Positions 54,790 to 62,822 of a DNA stretch of 64,000 nt are shown one piece after another. This stretch comes from an uncultured Draconibacterium sp. GTDB taxonomy: Bacteria; Bacteroidota; Bacteroidia; Bacteroidales; Prolixibacteraceae. The stretch lies in assembly GCF_913060805.1 (NCBI RefSeq), contig NZ_CAJXTC010000008.1, positions 1 through 64,000 on the forward strand. Direction: 5' to 3'. The notes under the pieces are model-generated. The model worked only from the letters and a program-made list of their open reading frames with translations, did no database searches and had not been told where the DNA came from. The position numbers and the translations under genes are program-made. Position 1 is the first letter of the stretch. The number at the start of each line of letters is the position of its first letter.

Positions 54790-55908
54790 TTAAGCAGAAG
54801 GACTATTCCATTGTTCTTTTATACTATTCAAAAACTCTTTCCCAAATATCCATCCAATGGAAACAACCATTCCTACAAAAGTATAAATAATAAGTGTTGT
54901 AAGCCCACTTTTATTATCCTCCAATGGTACAGTAACGGGTTTAAGAACCGAGAATACAGGTGTGTCTTCTTTTACCTGTATCCGCGCCTGCTCCAGTTGT
55001 TGTGCGAGTCCTGAATATACATCAAAGGCCAGCTGGTAATTGCTTTGCAGTTGTTCTTCCTGAGTACGGGCCAGAGCAGAGGTAACATTTTTGTTTTTAT
55101 CGCGAAATTCGGCAAGTGTAGCCTGGGCTGATTCAAATTCTTTTTTATTTTCAATGTAACGTTCTTCAATAAATCTGAGCTGTGCTGATGCTTTTTCGAT
55201 TTTATAATTTGTAATATACCTTTGTAACATAGATAGTGCTTTTTGGGTTACCTGAGCGGCCAGTTCTGCATTTACAGTACTTGCCGAAAGCGTTAAAAAG
55301 CCATCCTTGTCGTTTACTTCGAGATTTACTTTTTTGCTGAGCATCTTTCGAACCTTTTCCTGCTCTTTTGTTAGAGTTACATAGCCATTGGTTGTTGTTT
55401 CATTTATCGCATTTTCTTCTTCACCTTTAATAACTTTAATAATTACCCCAGGAAGTCCAATTGTGTATTTTTTCAGACCTTCCAAAAAACCGGTTTTTCT
55501 TACTTCAGTGTAATATGTATATATACTTAAGGAGTCCCTTTGTCCGGGGAAACTAAAAGGGGTATTCATCAGTTCAAGCTGAAAGGGGACACTTTTTATT
55601 ATTTGGGGGTATACCATAGGAGAGAGTTGTGTATTTCCTCCGGTCATATCATTAAGGTTAAACCCGGCCATGGCTGCCAATGAGGATAAACCACCTATTT
55701 TTGAGGAACCATCAGAGATTTGAGGAACTACAGTCGTGGAGGCGGTGTATTCTTTTGGAGTAAACAGGGCTACTGCTATGCCCATAACCATAAAAGCGAA
55801 TACGGTTATTAAGATGAACTTTCGTCCTTCCCAAAGGGTTTTTGCGAGGGCTATGAGGTCTATTTCATCCTCTGTAGCTTTGTTTGTTTTATTTATTTCG
55901 TCTGTCAT
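54790..55908 (-). CDS. Wzz/GumC-type polysaccharide co-polymerase (copy 2)
   Basis: This 372-aa PCP-family protein is paralogous to the one at 23827-24951. It has an N-terminal helix (FILITVFAFMVMGIAVALF), a Gly-rich SSKIGGLSSLAAMAGFNLND stretch, a periplasmic helical region (SAQLRFIEERYIENKKEFES), and a second helix (LTTLIIYTFVGMVVSIGWIF) after PVFSVLKPVTVPLEDNKSG. No kinase domain is attached. It is co-transcribed with the second Wza-like gene upstream, after a 254-bp gap, and with the second flippase. Confidence 0.9.
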   Translation of the reverse strand: MTDEINKTNKATEDEIDLIALAKTLWEGRKFILITVFAFMVMGIAVALFTPKEYTASTTVVPQISDGSSKIGGLSSLAAMAGFNLNDMTGGNTQLSPMVYPQIIKSVPFQLELMNTPFSFPGQRDSLSIYTYYTEVRKTGFLEGLKKYTIGLPGVIIKVIKGEEENAINETTTNGYVTLTKEQEKVRKMLSKKVNLEVNDKDGFLTLSASTVNAELAAQVTQKALSMLQRYITNYKIEKASAQLRFIEERYIENKKEFESAQATLAEFRDKNKNVTSALARTQEEQLQSNYQLAFDVYSGLAQQLEQARIQVKEDTPVFSVLKPVTVPLEDNKSGLTTLIIYTFVGMVVSIGWIFGKEFLNSIKEQWNSPSA

Positions 55909-56162
55909 TATTTATGTTGCTTACATTATTATTCACTTATCACATCAAATTTCAGAAATTAGTTTGTCTGCCCGAAAAGCCAGACTCTTCCATATGATTG
56001 TAAATCTCATACCGGTTTTTATTGTGATGTTTGTTGGTTTAATTTCAACCTGTAGCAATTTTGGTTATCTGGAATTTTATAATACCCAATTTGTTTACCT
56101 ATGAGATACTGATATTGCTGATTATCTCAAAGACTATTCAAAATAAATGCGGCAATTATAAT

Positions 56163-58487
56163 CTAATTAGTAATATTTATAATCGTAGCAATAGATACGG
56201 CCAATGAGGCCATGGTTGAAGCGATGGCAAGCCAGGCTCCCTGATTACCTTGTTTCTCCTGTTTTTCAGGAACAACAACCATACTGCCTGGTGTTACCCT
56301 GGGGTAACGTTTTACGATAAATCCTTTGGTAACGGCTGTTTCGCCATTGGGATATTGCACATAGGTTTTTTTCTTATTAGCTTGTGCCTGAAATCCTCCT
56401 GAGCGGTTGATGTAGTATTTGGCACTTCGTCCGCTTTCATAAGTAATCGAGTAAGGATTTTGTACGCTGCCAATAATTTTCACTGTTTGCATAAATTCCG
56501 GAATATTCAGGCGGTCACCGTCTTTTAGCAGCAGGTCTTTATCGTTTCCCGGGTCATCAATGATTGCGTCAAGATTAATGGCGACCTGTTCAGCACCCAA
56601 TTCTTCGGAAAAACGTTCCAGAGTAGCGCCTTCGAGGTAAGCTCTTGGTGTGTATCCACCAGCCAATCTAACAAGATCAGAAATTCGCATTTGTTTGTTG
56701 GTGATGGCATATGCTCCTGCGTAAACTACCTCTCCTGATACAAATGCTGTTGTGTTTTGTCTGAAATTGGGAGCAGTACGAACAGATACCTGGTCCCAGG
56801 GGTGAAGTATCATTTCAGCGTCATTTTTTCCCAATTGTAATCCACGTGAGATATTAGCAATAATCACATGTCCGATAGTATCTGAAAGGATAGAGGCATC
56901 GCTGTAGCTTAATCGGCGTGCAATTTCAATAAAGGTACTGTCGGCACCTTCCGTAAGTCCACCGGCCAGGAAGATTGCATCGCCAAGGGTCATGTTATTC
57001 GACCAGTTAAAAGGCCCTGGTTCGAGTACTTCGCCATTAACCGTTATATACGGTTGTTCTTTTAAGTCGAAATGTGTTTTTATCAAAACTTCATCGTCGG
57101 GTTTCAATAATATATTTTGTTTTCCTGAGCTAATATCTTCAACATCAAAAGCAATGGCGGACGTGGTGCGGTCGCTGTTATAGCGGGTAATCAATCCCCT
57201 GCCTTTAAATGCTTCAGGTAGTAGTTTGTCGGCTTTTTTTATTAATTGAGCAAGTGTAAGCCCTTCGGTCCATTCGTATTCACCCGGATGATAAACGGCA
57301 CCTTCTATGCTTACCCTGTTTTCGAAACGGTCGGTAATTAGAGTATTTTGTATGGTGTCCCCCTTTACCAGAGGAGTGGTGCTGAGTTGTTCATAAGTTA
57401 CGTCAATAATCTGCTGTCCCTGTTGGGCTTGTCTTACTATTTGAGTATTACCAAGAAAAGCTTGTGCTTTGAATCCTCCGGCAAAGCGCACCAGGTCACT
57501 TAACATTTCACCTTCTTTAATTTCAAAAATACCGTTCCGTTTAAACTCGCCGTTTACCATCACATGTTTTTCTACTGGCGGAATAAAAATAATGTCACCG
57601 TCCTTCAGAGTTATATTATCGGTCGGATCAGCATTGACCAATAAATTGTAAATATCTACAAGCTTCTCGATTTTGTTGTTGCGAATGACTTTTATATTCC
57701 TAAATGAACCAATTTCGTTGGGACCTCCCGATAGGTATAATGCATTAAAGACAGTAGCTGTTACAGGGAGAGTATAGGTGCCGGGTGTTACCACTTCGCC
57801 CAGCAGGTTTACTCGAATAGATCGTAATTGTCCCATATCTAACTGGGCAAAGGTTCCCGGATTGTCGCCTCCCATATCGGCATAAATTGCCGTGAGGTTT
57901 TTTATAATTTTCTTTTCAGCCTCTTCAAAATTCAAGCCGGCTACATATATTGGTCCCAGGTCGGGGATTACGATTTGTCCATTATTGTTTACCCTTAACT
58001 GATAGGTGTTTTGCGAGTTTCCCCATATTTGTATAAGAAGTTGATCGCCATATCCAATCTCATAGTTTTTTGGTGTCTGTATGTTTAACTGTGGTTCAAA
58101 AGTAAGATTTTCGTTATTAAACAGGTAGGCTCCAAATACTTTTAATTCTTTAGCGAATTCGCTTGTTCGTTGTGAATTGATGGTGTCTTGTTCAGGAAGT
58201 ATCTCCGGCTCTTCGTAGAGGTTGTACATATTTCGTCGCGAGGTATCCTGTTCACTTAAACGTTGCCGCATTTCGTTGATCTGCTGTTCGGTTGCTCCAC
58301 GTTGTCGGGCAAGTTTTATAGCCTCCTCTTCCGATAATCCGGCGTCGATCATGGCTTTTTGAGCCTTTTCGATCTCGGATTGTGTTAATGATTTAATATC
58401 TATCTTCTTTACATCCTGTGCGTGAACAGACAAAAGCATTACAGTGCATAGGATTAATGTTAATATTGAACTTAATAAGTGCTTCAT
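56163..58487 (-). CDS. Wza-type SLBB polysaccharide export outer-membrane protein (copy 2)
   Basis: This 774-residue paralog of the export protein at 25028-27460 has a signal peptide (LTLILCTVMLLSVHAQ). The helical hairpin AMIDAGLSEEEAIKLARQRG and the Poly_export domain (YEIGYGDQLLIQIWGNSQN; PIYVAGLNFEEAEKKII) follow. SLBB repeats include VMVNGEFKRNGIFEIKEG, VSIEGAVYHPGEYEWTEG, ITVNGEVLEPGPFNWSN and AFVSGEVVYAGAYAITN. A C-terminal hydrophobic helix (LAIASTMASLAVSIATI) ends it. It is the first structural gene of the locus, 67 bp after the winged-helix regulator gene. Confidence 0.93.
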   Translation of the reverse strand: MKHLLSSILTLILCTVMLLSVHAQDVKKIDIKSLTQSEIEKAQKAMIDAGLSEEEAIKLARQRGATEQQINEMRQRLSEQDTSRRNMYNLYEEPEILPEQDTINSQRTSEFAKELKVFGAYLFNNENLTFEPQLNIQTPKNYEIGYGDQLLIQIWGNSQNTYQLRVNNNGQIVIPDLGPIYVAGLNFEEAEKKIIKNLTAIYADMGGDNPGTFAQLDMGQLRSIRVNLLGEVVTPGTYTLPVTATVFNALYLSGGPNEIGSFRNIKVIRNNKIEKLVDIYNLLVNADPTDNITLKDGDIIFIPPVEKHVMVNGEFKRNGIFEIKEGEMLSDLVRFAGGFKAQAFLGNTQIVRQAQQGQQIIDVTYEQLSTTPLVKGDTIQNTLITDRFENRVSIEGAVYHPGEYEWTEGLTLAQLIKKADKLLPEAFKGRGLITRYNSDRTTSAIAFDVEDISSGKQNILLKPDDEVLIKTHFDLKEQPYITVNGEVLEPGPFNWSNNMTLGDAIFLAGGLTEGADSTFIEIARRLSYSDASILSDTIGHVIIANISRGLQLGKNDAEMILHPWDQVSVRTAPNFRQNTTAFVSGEVVYAGAYAITNKQMRISDLVRLAGGYTPRAYLEGATLERFSEELGAEQVAINLDAIIDDPGNDKDLLLKDGDRLNIPEFMQTVKIIGSVQNPYSITYESGRSAKYYINRSGGFQAQANKKKTYVQYPNGETAVTKGFIVKRYPRVTPGSMVVVPEKQEKQGNQGAWLAIASTMASLAVSIATIINITN

Positions 58488-58554
58488 ATTTTTGAAGTGT
58501 TAATCTTTCTGGTTAGTATATTGTTTGTCTTTGCAATAAGAACAAAGCTAAAAT

Positions 58555-59082
58555 TTATTCTTTTGACCAAATATGTAAAGCGTTTTGTTTTTGCAAGTAA
58601 TCGGTTTTTTCGTCGTCTGAAAGAACAAGGTAGCGTATTTTTTTATTGACCATTTTTTCGGCTTTAGAAACTAGCGCAACAACGAAACGTGTATCGATGG
58701 AGTCTCCAATCAGCAGCAGGTCGATTATTCCTGATGCCTTACCGATTGCCAGATCTCCAATTAGATAGGCTTCGTTGAGATCGCCAACATTTTTAAGGAT
58801 CTTATCAATGACAGTATCTAAGCCCACTGTTTTTTGCAAAATACTATTGATCTCGCTGTATAGTGGGTGATTGTCGTTGGCACGGAAATATTTTCTGTTA
58901 CCGTTAAAATTGGATACTAGTAAATCTGCTTTTTCTAGTCTATTCAGTTCCACTCGTATCGCATTTGATGACTCACCAAACTCATTCTCAAGGTTTCGGA
59001 GGTAGCTGGTAGTCTCCTTATTCAGAAAGAACTTGAGTAAAAGTTTTAGCCGGGTTTTGTTAGTAATTAAGGAATCTAACAT
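58555..59082 (-). CDS. Winged-helix regulator with degenerate nucleotidyltransferase-like domain
   Basis: This is a 175-aa protein. Residues 1-75 look like a winged helix-turn-helix (TTSYLRNLENEFGESSNAIR; VELNRLEKADLLVSNFNGNR). Residues 95-175 resemble a MNT-type nucleotidyltransferase fold (EAYLIGDLAIGKASGIIDLL; LIGDSIDTRFVVALVSKAEK). The catalytic G-S-x-D-x-D pattern is replaced by GDLAIGKASGIID, so enzymatic activity is unlikely. It lies between the UpxY-like gene and the export genes, where Bacteroides loci would have UpxZ. It probably modulates expression of the locus. The role is an inference from position. Confidence 0.78.
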   Translation of the reverse strand: MLDSLITNKTRLKLLLKFFLNKETTSYLRNLENEFGESSNAIRVELNRLEKADLLVSNFNGNRKYFRANDNHPLYSEINSILQKTVGLDTVIDKILKNVGDLNEAYLIGDLAIGKASGIIDLLLIGDSIDTRFVVALVSKAEKMVNKKIRYLVLSDDEKTDYLQKQNALHIWSKE

Positions 59083-59486
59083 AAGGGTTATTTAATAAGT
59101 TAATTGAAATGGTGCGTATTAATAGACCGGGTCGATATTCTGAGTTGGACACTGCTTCGCCTCCTCAGTTACATATAATGTATGAGTTGGTTGTTAAAAT
59201 TAATATTGAGTAACAAATGTACTCGTTCTTCTACGAAAATAAACAAATTTTATAAAATTCTTTAATTTTTATCTCTACGTTAAATGTTTTGTAGAGTCGT
59301 AGGTAAAAAGTTTTTAACGGTATGTATTTGATTACAAAATGGTAAAAGAAATTTGAGTGGTGTTTCTTTTCGTAATTATATGTTAACTAGGTGTTTGGTT
59401 GATTTTACTTGCTGTTTTATGATATGCTATTAAGTTTGGTTTTTATTGTTTTTGATGGTCTGTTTAATTCTTTTTCGCGACTGTTG
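59083..59486. other. 404-bp leader/intergenic stretch between UpxY-like gene and the locus
   Basis: This A/T-rich stretch contains no convincing gene. If UpxY acts as an antiterminator in cis, the leader target would be expected here or just downstream. I see no strong hairpin with a T-tract, so no terminator is called. A minus-strand -7-like element lies at 59214-59221. Confidence 0.45.
59214..59221 (-). promoter_or_regulatory. Predicted -7 element upstream of the winged-helix regulator
   Basis: TACATTTG on the minus strand matches TAnnTTTG. A TTTG lies 22 bp further upstream, slightly long for the -33 element. Transcription would start near 59208, giving a leader of about 125 nt before the ATG at 59082. 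Confidence 0.4.
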
Positions 59487-60020
59487 TTAAGAGCAAACGT
59501 TCATAGTTTCAGGCAGTGCACTTAGATAAGCGGCCGGTATTTCCACCAAAAAGGAGGTGTTGATCTGCTCAATACGCAACGCAAATTTATTCTTGCCCCT
59601 GGATTCGATCAGTTCACCTTTTAGTCCCACCATTGGTCCTTCGATCACTTCAACCAGTTTTCCCGGTTCAAAATTTTCCATGGTAACATCCACTTCAAAA
59701 TCAAATTGCTGAAGTAGGGTGCGCATGGCATCAATTTCCTTCTGGCTGACGATGGCTGCTTTGCGCTCGAAAGTGATGTAGTATACCACATTTGTCAGTT
59801 GCAAAACCTGGTCGTATTCTTTTCGGGTGATATTTACAAAACAATAACCGGGAATGAGTGGTGTTTCTACCCATTTTTTGCGGTCTTTCCACTGGCGAAG
59901 CTGCTTCTGCATGGGGAGGAAGCATTCTATATCACTGGCCAGAAGTTCCTGTAGTACTTTTTTTTCGGCTCGTGATCGGGTATATATTACATGCCATTGT
60001 TTCTGGGTCTGTATGGTCAT
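59487..60020 (-). CDS. UpxY-family NusG-like transcription antiterminator
   Basis: This 177-aa NusG paralog has an N-terminal NGN domain (QWHVIYTRSRAEKKVLQELL; IECFLPMQKQLRQWKDRKKW; TPLIPGYCFVNITRKEY) and a C-terminal KOW domain (FEPGKLVEVIEGPMVGLKGE; LIESRGKNKFALRI). Such proteins head polysaccharide loci in Bacteroidota and prevent premature termination in the long operon that follows. It is transcribed first, with the rest of the locus beginning 404 bp downstream. It acts on RNA polymerase in the cytoplasm. Operon specificity is inferred from position. Confidence 0.92.
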   Translation of the reverse strand: MTIQTQKQWHVIYTRSRAEKKVLQELLASDIECFLPMQKQLRQWKDRKKWVETPLIPGYCFVNITRKEYDQVLQLTNVVYYITFERKAAIVSQKEIDAMRTLLQQFDFEVDVTMENFEPGKLVEVIEGPMVGLKGELIESRGKNKFALRIEQINTSFLVEIPAAYLSALPETMNVCS

Positions 60021-60053
60021 TATTAGTCTTTCTTGTGAATCTTAAATATGCAA

Positions 60054-60061
60054 CAAAAATA
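60054..60061 (-). promoter_or_regulatory. Predicted -7 element of the UpxY-like gene
   Basis: TATTTTTG on the minus strand matches TAnnTTTG, and transcription would begin near 60048, about 28 nt before the ATG at 60020. The -33 region is weak. Confidence 0.42.
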
Positions 60062-60164
60062 TAAATTGCCGGTGAAAATAACGCTTTGCAGCTTGTTATA
60101 TTTTGTGCTGATGCTATTTTAGGCAATTTGCTGAGTAGGACTAAGGTGTTTTTGGGAATAAAGT

Positions 60165-60602
60165 GAAAAGGCAAAAGTAAAAAGGCAAAAGTGAAAAGTA
60201 AAAGGGCAAAAGTGAATGAGTAATTGAGTGATTGAGTGGGTAGTTGGCAAATGGCGGTAGGTATGTTGGCAATGTGGCGTAACGCGGTATGCTTTTGGAA
60301 TTGTTGGTAAGTAGTGTTGAAAAGGGAAAAGAGTTTGAAGTTGTTTAGCTGAATAAACTCAGTCTTCTTGGTGTAGCTTTGTGACTTCTTTGTGAAGCTT
60401 TGTGGTAAATGGTATTCAGGTTAAGGTGAAAGGCAAAGGTGAAAAGGCAAAAGTAAAAGGTGAATGAGTAACTGAGTAGATGAGACGGTGAGCACTGCGA
60501 CTGTGTGATGGTAAAATAGTGGTGCTGAGTTCTTGGGGTGGTAGTTTGCGAGTTTGGCTTATTATGTTTTGAACTTGTAACTCGTAACTCGCGGCTCGTA
60601 AC
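60165..60602. repeat. Degenerate A/G-rich intergenic repeats (585-bp gene-free gap)
   Basis: The gap 60021-60605 has no gene. Variants of AAAAGGCAAAAGT occur in two clusters (about 60169-60215 and 60425-60460), each followed by GTGAATGAGTAA(T/C)TGAGT. Further on come GAGCACTGCGACTG (about 60490) and the nested repeat AACTCGTAACTCGCGGCTCG (about 60581-60600). Related words in the same order recur at 61438-61605 on the other side of the PAP2 gene. Coding potential is not apparent. Confidence 0.55.
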
Positions 60603-60605
60603 CTT

Positions 60606-61415
60606 CTAAAAAGTATAAACCAAAGCAAGTCCCTTTTGCTGGCCGGTTTTCCACGGGAAAATATCGAGGTTTTTAAGGTGCTGGCGATCCCATTTGTATT
60701 GGTGGGTAAGGTAGGTGAGTTCGGTGGAGATCATTCCGATTCCAGCCCCGACCATTACGTCGGAAGCCCAGTGTCCGCCTTTGGCAACACGCATAACTCC
60801 TGTGGCTGTAGCACAAGCGTAGGCGCCTATACTGTACCACGGACTTAATTCTCCATATTCGCGGTGCATCCATTGAGCTGCTGCAAATACTATTGAAGTG
60901 TGTCCTGAAGGCATAGAGCCGGATTCACCTGTTGGGCGTTTCACATCCAAAATGCTTTTTAAGCTTTTTGTAATAAGCGTTGTCAATATCATACTTTTGC
61001 CCAGGATCGCAGTTTGGTTACCAATGTTGTTTTTCCCTTTAATTCCAAACGCATTTAAAGAATACACTGCGGCAATTGGTGCAAAACGGAGATAATCGTC
61101 CAGGTCTCCGGTGTAGTTAAAATGTTCCCAGCGCCACTGGTCGATATCGTATTTCCAATCGGAAAAATGCAGGATCGTTCCTCCTGCAATCAGAATCGAT
61201 GGAGCGATAAAAGGCTTAAACCCTCGTTTTTTATCCGCATAACGAAAATCAATCCGGTGAATGGAATCGTTGTGAAACGCAAAGCCGGAATTTATTTCAG
61301 TAGTCAGCAAAGAAACCCGTTCCGGATTTTTCTTATCAGACGCTATTCCTATTATGGAGAATAGTAGCAGTACAGCTACCAGGATATTTTTTATGAGTGT
61401 TGAATGATTTTGCAC
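60606..61415 (-). CDS. PAP2-family membrane phosphatase
   Basis: This protein of about 269 aa has a likely signal/anchor (LIKNILVAVLLLFSIIGIAS). The acid phosphatase motifs are complete: KSILDVKRP (K-x6-R-P), PSGHTSIVFA and MRVAKGGHWASDVMVG (R-x(n)-H-x3-D). It probably dephosphorylates a lipid phosphate such as undecaprenyl pyrophosphate or phosphatidate at the periplasmic face. The frame is open back to an ATG at 61469, but that start lies in the repeat DNA and upstream of a good promoter (61420-61447). A GTG at 61415 is therefore preferred, though the start remains uncertain. Confidence 0.82.
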   Translation of the reverse strand: MQNHSTLIKNILVAVLLLFSIIGIASDKKNPERVSLLTTEINSGFAFHNDSIHRIDFRYADKKRGFKPFIAPSILIAGGTILHFSDWKYDIDQWRWEHFNYTGDLDDYLRFAPIAAVYSLNAFGIKGKNNIGNQTAILGKSMILTTLITKSLKSILDVKRPTGESGSMPSGHTSIVFAAAQWMHREYGELSPWYSIGAYACATATGVMRVAKGGHWASDVMVGAGIGMISTELTYLTHQYKWDRQHLKNLDIFPWKTGQQKGLALVYTF

Positions 61416-61419
61416 GTGG

Positions 61420-61447
61420 CAAAAATAGAAAAAGGATTTGCAAGGCA
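61420..61447 (-). promoter_or_regulatory. Predicted promoter of the PAP2 gene
   Basis: On the minus strand TTTTG is followed after 18 bp by TATTTTTG (61420-61427), a good match to the Bacteroidota -33/-7 pair. Transcription would start within a few bases of the GTG at 61415, implying a leaderless or nearly leaderless message. Confidence 0.5.
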
Positions 61448-61605
61448 AAAGGAAAAAGTTTAAAGGCAAAAGTTAAGAAGCACCAAGACTGTGAGATTGT
61501 TGGAGATTGAAAGGCCGAGAAGGATGAAGGATTAAAGAGCGCTGAGCACTGAGATGGTGAGAGATTTGAAAAACTAGTAGCTAGTGACTAGTAGCTCGAA
61601 GCTGG
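61438..61605. repeat. Second copy of the degenerate A/G-rich intergenic repeat
   Basis: AAGGCAAAAGGAAAAAGTTTAAAGGCAAAAGTT-type sequence is followed by GAGCGCTGAGCACTGAGATGG and then a nested CTAGTAGCTAGTGACTAGT-like repeat ending in AGCTCGAAGCTGG. The order of words matches that at 60425-60602, so the PAP2 gene is bracketed by related repeat blocks. Confidence 0.5.
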
Positions 61606-61648
61606 AAACAAAAAAGCACCACCTCCAAAATTGAAGATAGTGCTTTAA
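61606..61648 (-). terminator. Rho-independent terminator of the ornithine carbamoyltransferase gene
   Basis: On the minus strand a 13-bp stem (61614-61626 with 61633-61645, three G-T wobbles) surrounds a 6-nt loop and is followed by a run of six or more T. It starts about 20 bp after the stop codon at 61667. Confidence 0.8.
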
Positions 61649-61666
61649 AATCTATGGTGGTTTTGC

Positions 61667-62665
61667 TTAAGCCAGTGTGGTGACCATAACTGCTTTAATG
61701 GTGTGCATACGGTTTTCGGCTTCGTCGAATACCAGTGATGCTTCGCTCTCAAAAACTTCTTCGGTTACTTCCATTGCTTCCAGACCAAATTTTTGATAGA
61801 TCTGCTCGCCAACTTTTGTGTCGCGGTTATGAAAGGCCGGTAGACAATGCAGGAATTTTACATCGGGATTGCCGGTGAGGTCCATAGCTTTTTTGTTTAC
61901 CTGGTAAGGGAGTAGTAGTTTAATTCGTTCCTGCCATACTTCGTCGGGTTCACCCATCGACACCCAAACATCGGTATAAAGAAAATCACAGTCTTTAACG
62001 GCGGTGGATACATCTTCGGTAATAGTAATTTTGCCACCTGTTTGAGTGGCTATTTCGCGGCATTCAGCCTGTAATTCTTCCGAAGGCTGACAGGCCTTTG
62101 GAGCAGCTGCCCTGAAATCCATTCCCAGTTTGGCCGCGCCTACCATTAGCGAATTGCCCATGTTGTTTCGAGCATCGCCCAGGTAGCAGAATTTTATTTC
62201 CGATAAAGGTTTGTTGCTGTGTTCTTTCATGGTCAGGAAATCAGCCAGAATCTGCGTCGGATGAAATTCGTTGGTTAGTCCATTCCAGACCGGAACGCCG
62301 GCAAATTCTCCTAATTCCTCCACAATATCCTGTCCAAATCCACGGTATTCAATTCCGTCGTACATTCTTCCAAGTACGCGTGCTGTGTCTTTCATAGTTT
62401 CTTTTTGGCCAATTTGCGAACCCGAGGGGCCGAGATAAGTAACCTGCGCTCCCTGATCGTAAGCCGCTACTTCAAAAGCGCAACGGGTGCGGGTAGAGGC
62501 TTTTTCAAAGATCAGTGCAATGTTTTTACCTGAAAGTTGCGGTTTCTCAGTGCCTTCGTATTTTGCCTTTTTTAAACTTGCTGCTAAATCGAGCAGTTCA
62601 TTTATTTCGTTGGGTGTAAAATCAAGTAGTTTAAGGAAGTTTCTGTTTTTTAAATTATTGGTCAT
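61667..62665 (-). CDS. argF: Ornithine carbamoyltransferase
   Basis: This 332-aa cytosolic enzyme interconverts ornithine plus carbamoyl phosphate and citrulline. The carbamoyl-phosphate motif STRTR is in [36 protein letters not shown] carries the SMG-like loop, and [13 protein letters not shown] and [10 protein letters not shown] supply the ornithine and catalytic Cys-Leu-Pro signatures. Length and the HPTQ/HCLPAFH motifs indicate an OTC rather than the acetylornithine variant seen in some Bacteroidota. Carbamate kinase lies directly upstream (157-bp gap), which favours a catabolic arcB-type role. An arginine deiminase gene is not in the window. Confidence 0.95.
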   Translation of the reverse strand: MTNNLKNRNFLKLLDFTPNEINELLDLAASLKKAKYEGTEKPQLSGKNIALIFEKASTRTRCAFEVAAYDQGAQVTYLGPSGSQIGQKETMKDTARVLGRMYDGIEYRGFGQDIVEELGEFAGVPVWNGLTNEFHPTQILADFLTMKEHSNKPLSEIKFCYLGDARNNMGNSLMVGAAKLGMDFRAAAPKACQPSEELQAECREIATQTGGKITITEDVSTAVKDCDFLYTDVWVSMGEPDEVWQERIKLLLPYQVNKKAMDLTGNPDVKFLHCLPAFHNRDTKVGEQIYQKFGLEAMEVTEEVFESEASLVFDEAENRMHTIKAVMVTTLA

Positions 62666-62724
62666 TCTATTTTAGTATTTTATTTGGTTGCTGTTGATTC
62701 TAATTTGTTACTAGTTTTTTACTA

Positions 62725-62785
62725 CAGAGCCGCACAGAGCCGCACAGAGAAAAAGGCAAAAGGAAAAAGTGTAAAGTCAAAAGTT
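62725..62785. repeat. 10-bp tandem repeat plus A/G-rich repeat between arcC and argF
   Basis: CAGAGCCGCA is repeated twice and a half (62725-62749), followed by AAAAAGGCAAAAGGAAAAAG, a further variant of the repeat word near the PAP2 gene. No hairpin is obvious and no gene is overlapped. Confidence 0.55.
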
Positions 62786-62822
62786 ATTAGCACAATTTAT
62801 CAGTTTTTCAATTTAACAATCT

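Noticed and set aside
55994-56104. 36-residue plus-strand frame with a hydrophobic stretch and a Cys (GLISTCSN) resembling a small lipoprotein
   Set aside because: It is opposite to the operon, has no -7 element in range and only a weak lipobox; could be chance in a 254-bp gap.
60165-60480. Clustered direct repeats as a CRISPR array
   Set aside because: Repeat units are short, A/G-rich, imperfect and irregularly spaced, with no unique spacers of constant length and no cas genes.
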